Below, one piece after another: positions 31,719 to 40,169 of a DNA stretch of 64,000 nucleotides. How positions within the stretch are numbered: position 1 is the first letter of the stretch; each line of letters opens with the position of its first letter. Below the pieces are notes generated by a model. It saw only the letters and a list, made by a program, of their open reading frames with translations. It was not told where the DNA came from and made no database searches. Source of the stretch: Leifsonia sp. SCN 70-46 (GTDB lineage: Bacteria; Actinomycetota; Actinomycetes; Actinomycetales; Microbacteriaceae). A program made the position numbers and the translations under genes. The stretch spans positions 1,925,559-1,989,558 of the forward strand of contig MEFY01000002.1 in the NCBI GenBank assembly GCA_001725325.1, given 5' to 3'.

Positions 31719-32272
31719 CGCCCCCTGAGCAGCCAGGGCCGCAGCGCGCGCGTGATGAACGGCAGCGCGAGGTAGGTCATGATGGGCGACACGATCGTCA
31801 CGAGCAGCAGCACGCGCAGGGGCAGCAGCCAGTCGTGCGTGAACGGGGCTATCGCCCAGTTCGTGGCGAGGCTCAGCGGGTAGAACACGAGGAAGATCGC
31901 GATCATCTGCTTCCAGCGCGGGGGCGAGGATGTCGCGGGCTTCACGACCTCGACCGTGGCGGGTTCGTCGAACCACCCCTCGATGCCCGTGCGGCGCTCC
32001 TCGGGCTCGTGCTCGACCATGCCGAGGGCGGAGGCCATCCACCACTCCCGCTCCGGCGACCGCTGCCACGCCTCGAGGGATGCCGTGTCGGCGAAGCGGA
32101 AGAGCATGTGCCACTCCGGGCTCTCGGGATCAGGCCGCACCCACCCCGAGCCGAGATAGCCGGGGGAGGCGCTCAGCAGGTCCTGGCCGGCCCTCGCCCA
32201 CGCGGCGACCTCCTTCGCCCGCTCCGGGTCGACGATGCGGGTGATGGAGACGGTGATCGGCTGCTCGGTCAT
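31715..32272 (-). CDS. antibiotic biosynthesis monooxygenase-like protein with C-terminal TM segments
   Basis: MTEQPITVSITRIVDPERAKEVAAWARAGQDLLSASPGYLGSGWVRP...EWHMLFRFAD. Confidence 0.82.
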   Translation of the reverse strand: MTEQPITVSITRIVDPERAKEVAAWARAGQDLLSASPGYLGSGWVRPDPESPEWHMLFRFADTASLEAWQRSPEREWWMASALGMVEHEPEERRTGIEGWFDEPATVEVVKPATSSPPRWKQMIAIFLVFYPLSLATNWAIAPFTHDWLLPLRVLLLVTIVSPIMTYLALPFITRALRPWLLRGR

Positions 32273-32324
32273 CCATCTATTCTGATCTGTAGTAGTCTTG
32301 TCGAGTTGCTTTCGCAGCATTCCG

Positions 32325-32398
32325 GGGTCCATGGCGCAGCCCGGTAGCGCACCTGCATGGCATGCAGGGGGTCAGGGGTTCGAATCCCCTTGGATCCA
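32325..32398 (+). tRNA. tRNA-Ala (anticodon GGC)
   Basis: Cloverleaf: acceptor GGGTCCA/TGGATCC with G3:U70, D-stem GCGC/GCGC, anticodon arm CCTGC-ATGGCAT-GCAGG, T-arm AGGGG-TTCGAAT-CCCCT. Confidence 0.96.
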
Positions 32399-32403
32399 CA
32401 GCG

Positions 32404-32429
32404 AGAAGCCCCGCTCCGGCGGGGCTTCT
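32404..32429 (+). terminator. Rho-independent terminator after tRNA-Ala
   Basis: Perfect 11-bp stem AGAAGCCCCGC-TCCG-GCGGGGCTTCT. Confidence 0.8.
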
Positions 32430-32462
32430 TCCGTTTCCGACACCGAGGCTTGTACGCGACTG

Positions 32463-32474
32463 TGGATCGATTCA
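32463..32474. promoter_or_regulatory. LacI-type operator O1 (TGGATCGATTCA) upstream of lacI-family gene
   Basis: One asymmetric base pair relative to TGAATCGATTCA; 21 bp before ATG 32495. Confidence 0.65.
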
Positions 32475-32494
32475 ATTTGGGCTACTCTGTCTGC

Positions 32495-33502
32495 ATGATC
32501 GGCGACCGACCTCGCACACCCGTCACCATCGGCGATGTCGCACAGCACATCGGTGTGTCGAAGGCCACGGTGTCGTACGCGTTGACGCGCCCGGACAGGC
32601 TGTCTGCCGACATGCTCGGACGAGTCACGGCGGCCATAGAAGAGCTCGGCTACGTGCGCAACAGCGTTGCTCGACAGTTGCGCGTGGGTCGCAGCCAGGC
32701 GGTGGCGTTCATCGTGTCGAATGCGGCCAACCCTCTGTACAGCGAATTGGCCCTCGGTGCCGAAGCCGAAGCATCGAAGACGGGTCACGTCGTCCTGATC
32801 GCAGATAGTCATGAAGACCCGCGCCGAGAACGGGAGTACATCTCCTTCTTCGAGTCCCAGCAGGTGAGCGGGATCATGATCGCTCCCGTGGAGGATGTGC
32901 CCCAGGAGCTCATCGACGTTGGCCAGCGAGGCACTCCCTTCGTGCTCATCGGATCGCCACCGACCCCTCAGGCGTATCCTTCGATCTCCGGCGACAATGT
33001 GCTGGGCGGCGAACTCGCCACGCGCCACCTCCTGGATCAGAACCGGCGACGGCTGATCTTCGTGGGGGGAACCCATCTCAACGTTGACTCCCGGCGCGCG
33101 GGTGCGCGCCGGGCGCTCGAGGGTCGGCGCGACGTGTCGCTTGAGTTCATCTCCGTCGAGCGTCAGACCGCTGGGGTGGGAGAGGAGGTCGCGCGCGATC
33201 TGCTCTCACGCGGTGAGCTGCCCGACGGGATCTTCGCCGGAAACGACCTGCTTGCCCTCGGCATTCTCAACGTCCTGATCACCGCGGGGATCGCTGTGCC
33301 CGGCCAAGTGTCGCTCGTCGGCTACGACGACATCGAGTTCGCCGGATTCTCCATAGTCCCCCTGACCACCATCCGGCACCCTTCGACAGTCGTCGGGGCG
33401 AGTGCGATTCGGATGATCCTCGGTCAGGAGGAAGAGCTCCACGAGGTGGATCCGAGGTTCGCCCCGCACTTGGTGGTGCGGGGCACCTCGCTCCCGACCT
33501 AG
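32495..33502 (+). CDS. LacI family transcriptional regulator
   Basis: VTIGDVAQHIGVSKATVSYALTRPDRLSADMLGRVTAAIEELGYVRNSVARQLR. Confidence 0.93.
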   Translation: MIGDRPRTPVTIGDVAQHIGVSKATVSYALTRPDRLSADMLGRVTAAIEELGYVRNSVARQLRVGRSQAVAFIVSNAANPLYSELALGAEAEASKTGHVVLIADSHEDPRREREYISFFESQQVSGIMIAPVEDVPQELIDVGQRGTPFVLIGSPPTPQAYPSISGDNVLGGELATRHLLDQNRRRLIFVGGTHLNVDSRRAGARRALEGRRDVSLEFISVERQTAGVGEEVARDLLSRGELPDGIFAGNDLLALGILNVLITAGIAVPGQVSLVGYDDIEFAGFSIVPLTTIRHPSTVVGASAIRMILGQEEELHEVDPRFAPHLVVRGTSLPT

Positions 33503-36500
33503 TGAACTTCGACCTCGCTGAACTGCATGCGGTACAGGTTGCTGTCCAGCGGGTTGGGCCGCAAATGCGTCCCCGTGATTCGGATCGCGGCCCCCGCCAC
33601 GGGCGTGAATGTCACATGCTGTGTGCCCTCCGGCACGGCATAGGCGGTCGGACCCAGGATGGTCGTCCAGCCCGACGTCCCGTCCGGCGACACTTCGATC
33701 ATCAGTTCTGACGGGAAACCGTGCTGTCCGTTGTGGATCACGGGCGACAGGTCGATTGATGAGAACGTCTTGGAGGAGCCCCAGTTGATCGTGATCGCCT
33801 CCACGTGGTCGCTGGTGAGCGAGCTGTTGCTGCTCCAGCCGTAGCTCGAGGGCAGGCTCCCGCGTAGGCCGTCCGTCACCCGGTTCGCGCCCCAGCCGGA
33901 GCCGCCGTAGGGCGGTGTGCTCGTCGTCACACTCGCGCCGTAGGCGATGTTCGCGTTGCGTACCTCGATCTCCGCGAGTTGGGCCCGATAGAGGTTGCTG
34001 TCGTACGGATTAGGACTCAGCGACGAGAAGGTGAGCCTAATGTACCGCGCATCCACCGAGGGGAAGGTGGTCCGCGAGCCGGTCGCCGTCGCGGTCGTAG
34101 TGGCTGAAACGACCCCCGTCCCGGTCCACGGACCGTTGGTGGCGGACGCCTCGACGGTCACGCCCCCGGGGAACGATGCCTCACTGCCCCACCTGCCGGC
34201 GAAGAGATCAACGGTGTTGAACGTCGAGGTGGCACCGAGGTCGTAGACGACATTCTCGCTGTGGGGCGACCCTGTGTTCGAACTGCTGGACCAGCCCATC
34301 GAGACGGGGGTGGACTCCCGGTCGCCGTCCGTCAGGTTGGCGACGCCCCACACCGGACTGGCCACGACGCTGCTTTGAGAGAGCGGGGACCTACCCAGGA
34401 TGAGGTTCGTGTCGAACGGAGCACCTCCGGCATAGGAGAAGGACGCCTCCAGCGGAGTGCCGGCGGTGCCATTCACCCGGGCAGAGAGTTTGATGGTCGG
34501 GCTGAGCTGCGTGACGGTGATGCGCGGATCAACCGAGCCGATGCCGAACGCGGCGCGCGCGATCTCGACCTCGATGGTCCCACCATTCACCTGGGTCGGA
34601 TCGGAGAGGGAGACCGATATGCCCGTCGCTGTCTCGCGGGTCATCACCGAGGCCTTCTTGGTGCTGGAGACGAAGTTCGTGCCGCCGACCTTGACCCACG
34701 TGGGCGTGTCGGTCCAGAAGTTCGCGCCCACGACATTCGATGCGGTGCTCTTGACTGCCTGGACGGTGGTGTCGTTGGCGAGCACGACATAGGTCGGGTT
34801 CGCGGCGAATGCCTTCGTCTGGCTCGCAGTCTTACCCGGCAGCAGCGCGTAGGAGTACGCGCCGTTGGTCGGAGCTTCGCCGTGTTTGACGCTGATTGTC
34901 AGATAGGTCGCCGACAGTGGAGCTGAGCTCTGGCCCGCGGAGTTGATGTCCGCCCACGCGCCCGTGTTCGTCTTTCGTGTGAGGGTGAGGTCCTGCCCGC
35001 CCGGGAAGTAGTAGCCGATATCGGATCCGGCGGTCGCGCCGGTGATGTGGGCCCATTGGACGCCAGTCGAGTCCTGAGTCCACGGCACGGTCGTCGGCTT
35101 GGCGGCGTCGTCGACCGTGAGCACCGTCGACGTGGTGATCTTGCGGTTCTCCACCGTCGTCTCGATCTGTCTACCGGCGTCGGTCGAGGTGATTCCCGCG
35201 CCCAGCGCGACGACCGCGTCATCGAAGGTGAACCACGACTTCTTGGCGACGAGCGAGCTCGCCACCGCGGCGAAGTCCATCCCCGTCGCACCATAAAGGC
35301 CCTGCAAGGATGTACCGCCCACCCAGTTCTTCGTCGTCACCTGCGACTCGTTGGAACCGGGACCGCGGACGAACGTAGTATCGGTAGTCGTCCCAGGGCG
35401 GCGGTAGGGATCGATGGTCGGCTGGTAGGCGCCGCTGAACTGGCCCAGGTCCGAGTTGTAGAGGAACGTCTGCCCATCGGCGCTGAACCAACCACGCTTG
35501 TTCTCGCTGCCGTTCGTTTCGAAGTTCGCCATGCGATTGGACGTCATCGCGATGCCGAACGCCCATCCCGGGCGCTGGTGGACGGCCTGCGCGATGCTCG
35601 GGAACTGCTTGTTGACGGAGAGTGCCGGGCGGACCGGCACCGTGGCGTCTGCCATGATCGCGCGCGAGAGGGTGATCACGTGCAACGGGGCATCGATGAA
35701 GTAGTCCCGGAACGTGTCGGCTGTGATCCAGGTCTTCACCATCGACCTGAAGGCAACAGCGTCGGCTGCCGGCGCGTACTGGGAGAGTAGGACGATCGAC
35801 TGCATGATGATGTGCCCGGCCACGTGCTCATCCGAGTCGCGCGAGATGTTGCGACCTCTGGTCATGTCGAATACCGCGCCGCGCCACATGAGAGGCTCGA
35901 CGGTGTCGTAGATCCACCGGTAGACGTTGGGCAGCTGCGGACCGGAAAACGCCCACGTCGAGTCCTGGAGAGTGAAGTAGAGGCGCGAGAACGTGTCGAG
36001 CAAGTTCACGCCGTAGCCACCGAGGTACGAGAACTTCGTATGCTGCACGTAGCCCCCGTCGAGGAAGAATCCGCCCTCGCCTCCCGCCACATAAGGCAGT
36101 ACACGTGAGGCCTCGCTCGCGCCCTGTGTTACCAGCGCGCTGTCCTTGAGCAGGACTCCCCGGAGTGCCTTGATGGTCGCGCGCCACACCTGGTTGGCAC
36201 CGGTGTCGGAGTAGCTGCTGGGTGTCTGATAGGCGATTGCCGCCATGTAGTTCGAGACCTGCGTGCTCGTCAGCTGCGAGTATGAGAGGACCGTGATGTC
36301 GGTGAGCGCCAGCGGCACGCCGATCTGAAGCTGCCACCACCATGCCGACGGCTTCGCAGTCGTCGTGTTGTAGTACTTCGTGTGCATCCAGTCGAGGCCG
36401 CCCTTGATCGAGGTCATGAGGGCGGTCGAGTGGTAGGTCGACGTGCCGACGGTGGCCCATCCCAGAGTCATGTCCCGCAGGCGGTTGTAGGTCGTCACGA

Positions 36501-36801
36501 GATCGTTGTAGTTCGTCGCGGGTACGAGGTCGCTCCACAGTGTCGTCGTGGGGGAGCTGATCATCGACCCCGCGGTGCTCGACGCCGTCGCGCCCACAGC
36601 CGCGATGCGGGAAGCGATGACCGTGTCGCTCGTGTTGAGCGATGCCCCTCCGGTGAGCAGGAGCTCCCACTTCGCGCGGACGTCGTCGAAGGTGTCGGCC
36701 GCACGGGCGGGGGGCGCGCCCTGCAGCGACGTGAAGAGCAGCGCGAGAACGGTTGCTGTGGCGGCAAGTATGGGAAGGCGAGCACGGGTGTGCGACATCA
36801 T
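33499..36801 (-). CDS. Secreted polysaccharide lyase family 8 enzyme with two C-terminal discoidin (F5/8 type C) domains
   Basis: Signal peptide; TGANQVW, GGYVQHTKFSYLGGYG, MTRGRNISR match PL8 catalytic Asn/His/Tyr/Arg regions; two tandem SNLYR-ending discoidin-like domains; start chosen at ATG 36801 with GAGGA (ORF open to 36831). Confidence 0.87.
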   Translation of the reverse strand: MMSHTRARLPILAATATVLALLFTSLQGAPPARAADTFDDVRAKWELLLTGGASLNTSDTVIASRIAAVGATASSTAGSMISSPTTTLWSDLVPATNYNDLVTTYNRLRDMTLGWATVGTSTYHSTALMTSIKGGLDWMHTKYYNTTTAKPSAWWWQLQIGVPLALTDITVLSYSQLTSTQVSNYMAAIAYQTPSSYSDTGANQVWRATIKALRGVLLKDSALVTQGASEASRVLPYVAGGEGGFFLDGGYVQHTKFSYLGGYGVNLLDTFSRLYFTLQDSTWAFSGPQLPNVYRWIYDTVEPLMWRGAVFDMTRGRNISRDSDEHVAGHIIMQSIVLLSQYAPAADAVAFRSMVKTWITADTFRDYFIDAPLHVITLSRAIMADATVPVRPALSVNKQFPSIAQAVHQRPGWAFGIAMTSNRMANFETNGSENKRGWFSADGQTFLYNSDLGQFSGAYQPTIDPYRRPGTTTDTTFVRGPGSNESQVTTKNWVGGTSLQGLYGATGMDFAAVASSLVAKKSWFTFDDAVVALGAGITSTDAGRQIETTVENRKITTSTVLTVDDAAKPTTVPWTQDSTGVQWAHITGATAGSDIGYYFPGGQDLTLTRKTNTGAWADINSAGQSSAPLSATYLTISVKHGEAPTNGAYSYALLPGKTASQTKAFAANPTYVVLANDTTVQAVKSTASNVVGANFWTDTPTWVKVGGTNFVSSTKKASVMTRETATGISVSLSDPTQVNGGTIEVEIARAAFGIGSVDPRITVTQLSPTIKLSARVNGTAGTPLEASFSYAGGAPFDTNLILGRSPLSQSSVVASPVWGVANLTDGDRESTPVSMGWSSSSNTGSPHSENVVYDLGATSTFNTVDLFAGRWGSEASFPGGVTVEASATNGPWTGTGVVSATTTATATGSRTTFPSVDARYIRLTFSSLSPNPYDSNLYRAQLAEIEVRNANIAYGASVTTSTPPYGGSGWGANRVTDGLRGSLPSSYGWSSNSSLTSDHVEAITINWGSSKTFSSIDLSPVIHNGQHGFPSELMIEVSPDGTSGWTTILGPTAYAVPEGTQHVTFTPVAGAAIRITGTHLRPNPLDSNLYRMQFSEVEVH

Positions 36802-36831
36802 CGTCGAGTCCTCAAGTCCCCGTCGATTCAT

Positions 36832-36845
36832 GTGAATCGATTCAC
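36832..36845. promoter_or_regulatory. LacI-type operator O2, perfect palindrome GTGAATCGATTCAC upstream of PL8 gene
   Basis: 14-bp perfect palindrome, 31 bp before ATG 36801. Confidence 0.75.
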
Positions 36846-36858
36846 GGTTGCGAGGAGA

Positions 36859-38118
36859 CTACCGATCTTCTGACGCGTTGTCAATCGGTGCCCAGCCGTT
36901 GGCGCGCGCCACGACCGCGAGTGTCTCGTTCAACGGAGCGCGGGGGATGAAGTGACCGAAGGTGTCGTTCGCGAAGAACATCACCCCGTCGCATTCGGGC
37001 CCGAGCTCGCTGTAAACCTCGTGCTGGAACAGGAAGTGCCGACGGTCGTCCAGATGGATTCGGTACCAGTACCAGGGGTCGACGAAGTCCATGGCCATTG
37101 CGATCTCGACCCCTCCCGCGCGACGAGCGATGTCGAGCTTCCCCCGGAGGTTCGGACGAACGTTCATGCGCTCGACGAGCACGGCGAAGGTGGAGCAGAT
37201 GATGCCGTCCAGCATGGAGTAACTGTGCTCGCCCATGGCCCAGGCGCGGTCCTCGACGTCTGCGGGCCAAAAGGAGTCCTGCCAGTAGATCTTGCGCTCG
37301 CCGAAGTGCTCGCGCATCGTGGCGAAGAATGCTGCCACGCCCGCCCGCCGTTCCGGGGTCGGCTCGGGCGCGGATCGGGGATCCCACAGCCCCAGCAAGC
37401 CGAACTGGTTTCCGAGCTGGATGCCGTCGAGCCCGAGATCGCGGACGAAGGCGGCGGATTGACGCGCAATGAAGTCCATGGTCGCGGTTCCTTGAGGAAT
37501 CCCGTCCGGGAAGGAGGCATAGTGCCTCGGGTCCGCGTCGAGTGACGAGCAGACGTCAATGAGGCCTCGGGCGATGGTCCCGCCCGCGTCCGCGGAACCC
37601 CGGGCGGCTTCAGGATGGCGCAGGGTCTTCCACTCGGATGCGCAGAACTCCGGCCCTGGTTCGAGGTACTCGAGGAGCGTGAGGCGGATCCCGCGTTCGT
37701 CGGCAGCGCGCCTGAATGCCGCGTAGATGCTCGCCAGCACTCGGTAGTCGAGCACTGCCTCGCTCACGATGAACATCGGTCCGGCCATATAGGGATTGAA
37801 CGAGCGCTCGCCACCTTCGCGCACGCGCGAGGTCCAGTTCGCATTGTGAGCCAGCGGGTCGCTGTCGGGTCCGCCATAGCAGTTGTAGCGCGCCCAGTCG
37901 AAGGTGTCGTCATGGTGGCGATTGCCGCGGTAGTTCAGGATGTGGTCGCCGTTGCCTGAGGCGATGGTGAGAACCACCTCGTCAGCGCGCGAGAACCAGT
38001 CGGCGTAGTGGTCGAAGAACTCGCCCGCGCGCGCGTCGGGGCTGGCGGGATCGGCGAAGATCTTGGGCGTCACCCAGGGGTAGACCTTGCGGTAGGGGGG
38101 CGAGGCTTGCGTCGTCAC
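36859..38118 (-). CDS. Unrecognised protein, possible TIM-barrel glycoside hydrolase, in PL8 locus
   Basis: No signal peptide; GTG 38118 with AAGGAG; motifs DGIQLGNQFG, YWQDSFWP, FVDPWYWYRI suggest a carbohydrate-active fold. Confidence 0.7.
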   Translation of the reverse strand: MTTQASPPYRKVYPWVTPKIFADPASPDARAGEFFDHYADWFSRADEVVLTIASGNGDHILNYRGNRHHDDTFDWARYNCYGGPDSDPLAHNANWTSRVREGGERSFNPYMAGPMFIVSEAVLDYRVLASIYAAFRRAADERGIRLTLLEYLEPGPEFCASEWKTLRHPEAARGSADAGGTIARGLIDVCSSLDADPRHYASFPDGIPQGTATMDFIARQSAAFVRDLGLDGIQLGNQFGLLGLWDPRSAPEPTPERRAGVAAFFATMREHFGERKIYWQDSFWPADVEDRAWAMGEHSYSMLDGIICSTFAVLVERMNVRPNLRGKLDIARRAGGVEIAMAMDFVDPWYWYRIHLDDRRHFLFQHEVYSELGPECDGVMFFANDTFGHFIPRAPLNETLAVVARANGWAPIDNASEDR

Positions 38119-38186
38119 TGAAGCTCCTTGAGAAAGTTGCCCCACCGCGGACCTGGCACGGGCGGTGGGGCGGGTGCGATGCTATA

Positions 38187-38198
38187 TCAATCGATTCA
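38187..38198. promoter_or_regulatory. LacI-type operator O3 (TCAATCGATTCA) upstream of 36859-38118
   Basis: AATCGATT core, one asymmetric position; in divergent intergenic region. Confidence 0.6.
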
Positions 38199-38240
38199 CA
38201 AAGCGCCAACCCATGGCCTCGTGCGCGTGAGCGGGTCGTC

Positions 38241-38264
38241 TTGACAATCGATTTGCGAGCGCCA
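38241..38264 (+). promoter_or_regulatory. Promoter -35 TTGACA / -10 ATACGA with AATCGATT operator O4 core in the spacer
   Basis: TTGACA 38241-38246, 17-nt spacer, ATACGA; AATCGATT 38246-38253. Confidence 0.6.
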
Positions 38265-38285
38265 TACGATGCACTCGTTCTCGCT

Positions 38286-38297
38286 TGAATCGATTCA
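38286..38297. promoter_or_regulatory. LacI-type operator O5, perfect TGAATCGATTCA upstream of ABC operon
   Basis: 12-bp perfect palindrome; centre 42 bp from O4 centre. Confidence 0.75.
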
Positions 38298-38319
38298 CAA
38301 AGAAGTGTCAGGAGATTGA

Positions 38320-39249
38320 TTGCCCGCCCTCGTCGCAACTCCCCGGACCCCGGGCTCCCGCCGTCGCGCTCAGAGTCTCAGCGGCCCGAGCCGATGGACG
38401 CTGTTCTTCGCACTGCCGGCAGTGGCCCTCTACTGCTTCGTGCTGGTCGTTCCGACCGTGCGCGGAGCAGGGTTCGCGTTCACCGATTGGGACGGGATCA
38501 GCCGTGCGATCGAGTGGGTGGGCTTCGACAACTTCGCCCGGGTGGTGACCGATCCTGACTCGCTCGCCGCGTTCGGCGTCACCCTCCTGATCGCTGGGGC
38601 GGTCACGGTCGTGCAGAACACCCTCGGTATGCTGCTCGCACTCGGCGTCAACTCCCGCATCCGATCGCGGAACATCCTCCGCGTACTCCTGTTCGCCCCG
38701 GCGGTCATGACGCCCGTCGTCACCGCCTACGTGTGGAAGTACATCCTCGCCCCCGACGGAGTGCTGAACGGGGTCCTCGACGGCATCGGCCTGCCGGCAC
38801 TCAAGCAGAGCTGGCTCGGCAGCCCGCAATGGGGCCTCGTTTCCATCATGCTCGTCATCGTGTGGCAGTTCTCCGGCTATTCCATGGTGATCTTTCTGGC
38901 GGGACTGCAAGGTGTCCCCACCGAGGTCGTCGAGGCCTCGATCATGGACGGTGCCGGCCCCGTCCGACGGTTCTGGTATGTCGTGCGCCCCTTCCTCGCG
39001 CCTGCCATCACGATCAACCTCATGTTGAGCGTCATCGGGGGCCTGAAACTCTTCGACCAGGTCTTCATCCTCACCGGTGGGGGACCAGGGGGGTCCACGA
39101 ACACCCTGTCGACGTTGATCTACAAGAACGCGTTCACCTTCGGGGAGTTCGGCTACAGCATCGCCATGGCCATCGTGCTCACCCTTCTCGTCGCCATCAT
39201 CTCCAGCGTGCAATACCGGGGCCTCTCCAAGAACGAGGCGCGAGGATGA
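38320..39249 (+). CDS. Sugar ABC transporter permease (MalF/UgpA type)
   Basis: EAA-type loop VVEASIMDGAGPVRRFWYVVRPFLAPAI. Confidence 0.92.
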   Translation: MPALVATPRTPGSRRRAQSLSGPSRWTLFFALPAVALYCFVLVVPTVRGAGFAFTDWDGISRAIEWVGFDNFARVVTDPDSLAAFGVTLLIAGAVTVVQNTLGMLLALGVNSRIRSRNILRVLLFAPAVMTPVVTAYVWKYILAPDGVLNGVLDGIGLPALKQSWLGSPQWGLVSIMLVIVWQFSGYSMVIFLAGLQGVPTEVVEASIMDGAGPVRRFWYVVRPFLAPAITINLMLSVIGGLKLFDQVFILTGGGPGGSTNTLSTLIYKNAFTFGEFGYSIAMAIVLTLLVAIISSVQYRGLSKNEARG

Positions 39250-40067
39250 AACGCTACTCCCTCCGGACGTTCGTGCTCGAGGTCGTGATGATCGCCGTCA
39301 CCGCGCTCTTCGCCTTTCCCCTCTACGTGCTCGTGAACCTGTCCCTTCGCACGGCTGACGACCCCACGCCGGACGTGCTGCCCACCCTCAGCCCCACATT
39401 CGAGAACTACGTCGAGGCGTGGAACCAGGCGGGTCTTGGCAGCGCCATGGTCAACAGCCTCATCGTCACCGTGGCGAGCGTCGCGCTCGTCGTCGTCGTC
39501 TCGGCCCTTGCGGCGTACCCGCTCGTGCGCCTCACATCGAGGTTGTCGTCGGTCGTCTTCTGGTTCGTTCTGGTCGGGCTTCTCCTTCCCTTCCAGGTCG
39601 CGCTGATCCCCCTGTACCAGACCATGCGCGACCTCGGCCTGCTCGGATCGGTGGTCTCGCTCATCCTCTTCTACGCTGGCTTGCAGGTACCGTTCTCCGT
39701 CTTTCTCTACGCAGGGTTCCTTCGCGCACTTCCTCGGGAGTACGAGGAGGCGGCCTCCGTGGACGGTGCCAACACCTGGACCTCGTTCTGGCGCGTGGTC
39801 TTCCCGATGCTTCGTCCGGTGACCGGGACCGTCGTCATCCTCAACGCGATCTTCGTCTGGAACGACTTCCTCACACCGCTGCTCTACCTGAGCGGAAGCG
39901 AGCAGCAGACGATACCGGTCGCCTTGTACACATTCCTCGGGCAGTACGTATCGAACTGGCCGCTCGTATTCGCAGGCCTCGTGATCGGGCTCGCGCCGAT
40001 CCTCGTGGCCTACTTCCTCATGCAGAGGTCGATCATCCACGGATTCGCGGGCGGCCTCAAGGGGTGA
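39246..40067 (+). CDS. Carbohydrate ABC transporter permease (MalG/UgpE type)
   Basis: EYEEAASVDGANTWTSFWRVVFPMLRPV; ATGA overlap with preceding gene. Confidence 0.92.
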   Translation: MKRYSLRTFVLEVVMIAVTALFAFPLYVLVNLSLRTADDPTPDVLPTLSPTFENYVEAWNQAGLGSAMVNSLIVTVASVALVVVVSALAAYPLVRLTSRLSSVVFWFVLVGLLLPFQVALIPLYQTMRDLGLLGSVVSLILFYAGLQVPFSVFLYAGFLRALPREYEEAASVDGANTWTSFWRVVFPMLRPVTGTVVILNAIFVWNDFLTPLLYLSGSEQQTIPVALYTFLGQYVSNWPLVFAGLVIGLAPILVAYFLMQRSIIHGFAGGLKG

Positions 40068-40169
40068 TCGAAGCCCGAACCTGATGTAGCGCGGGCTGTC
40101 GGCCCACGTGACAACCCGGACCGTCTACCGACGATCCGTCCCCACCAAGAAAGCAAGAAGAGGAGTTCC

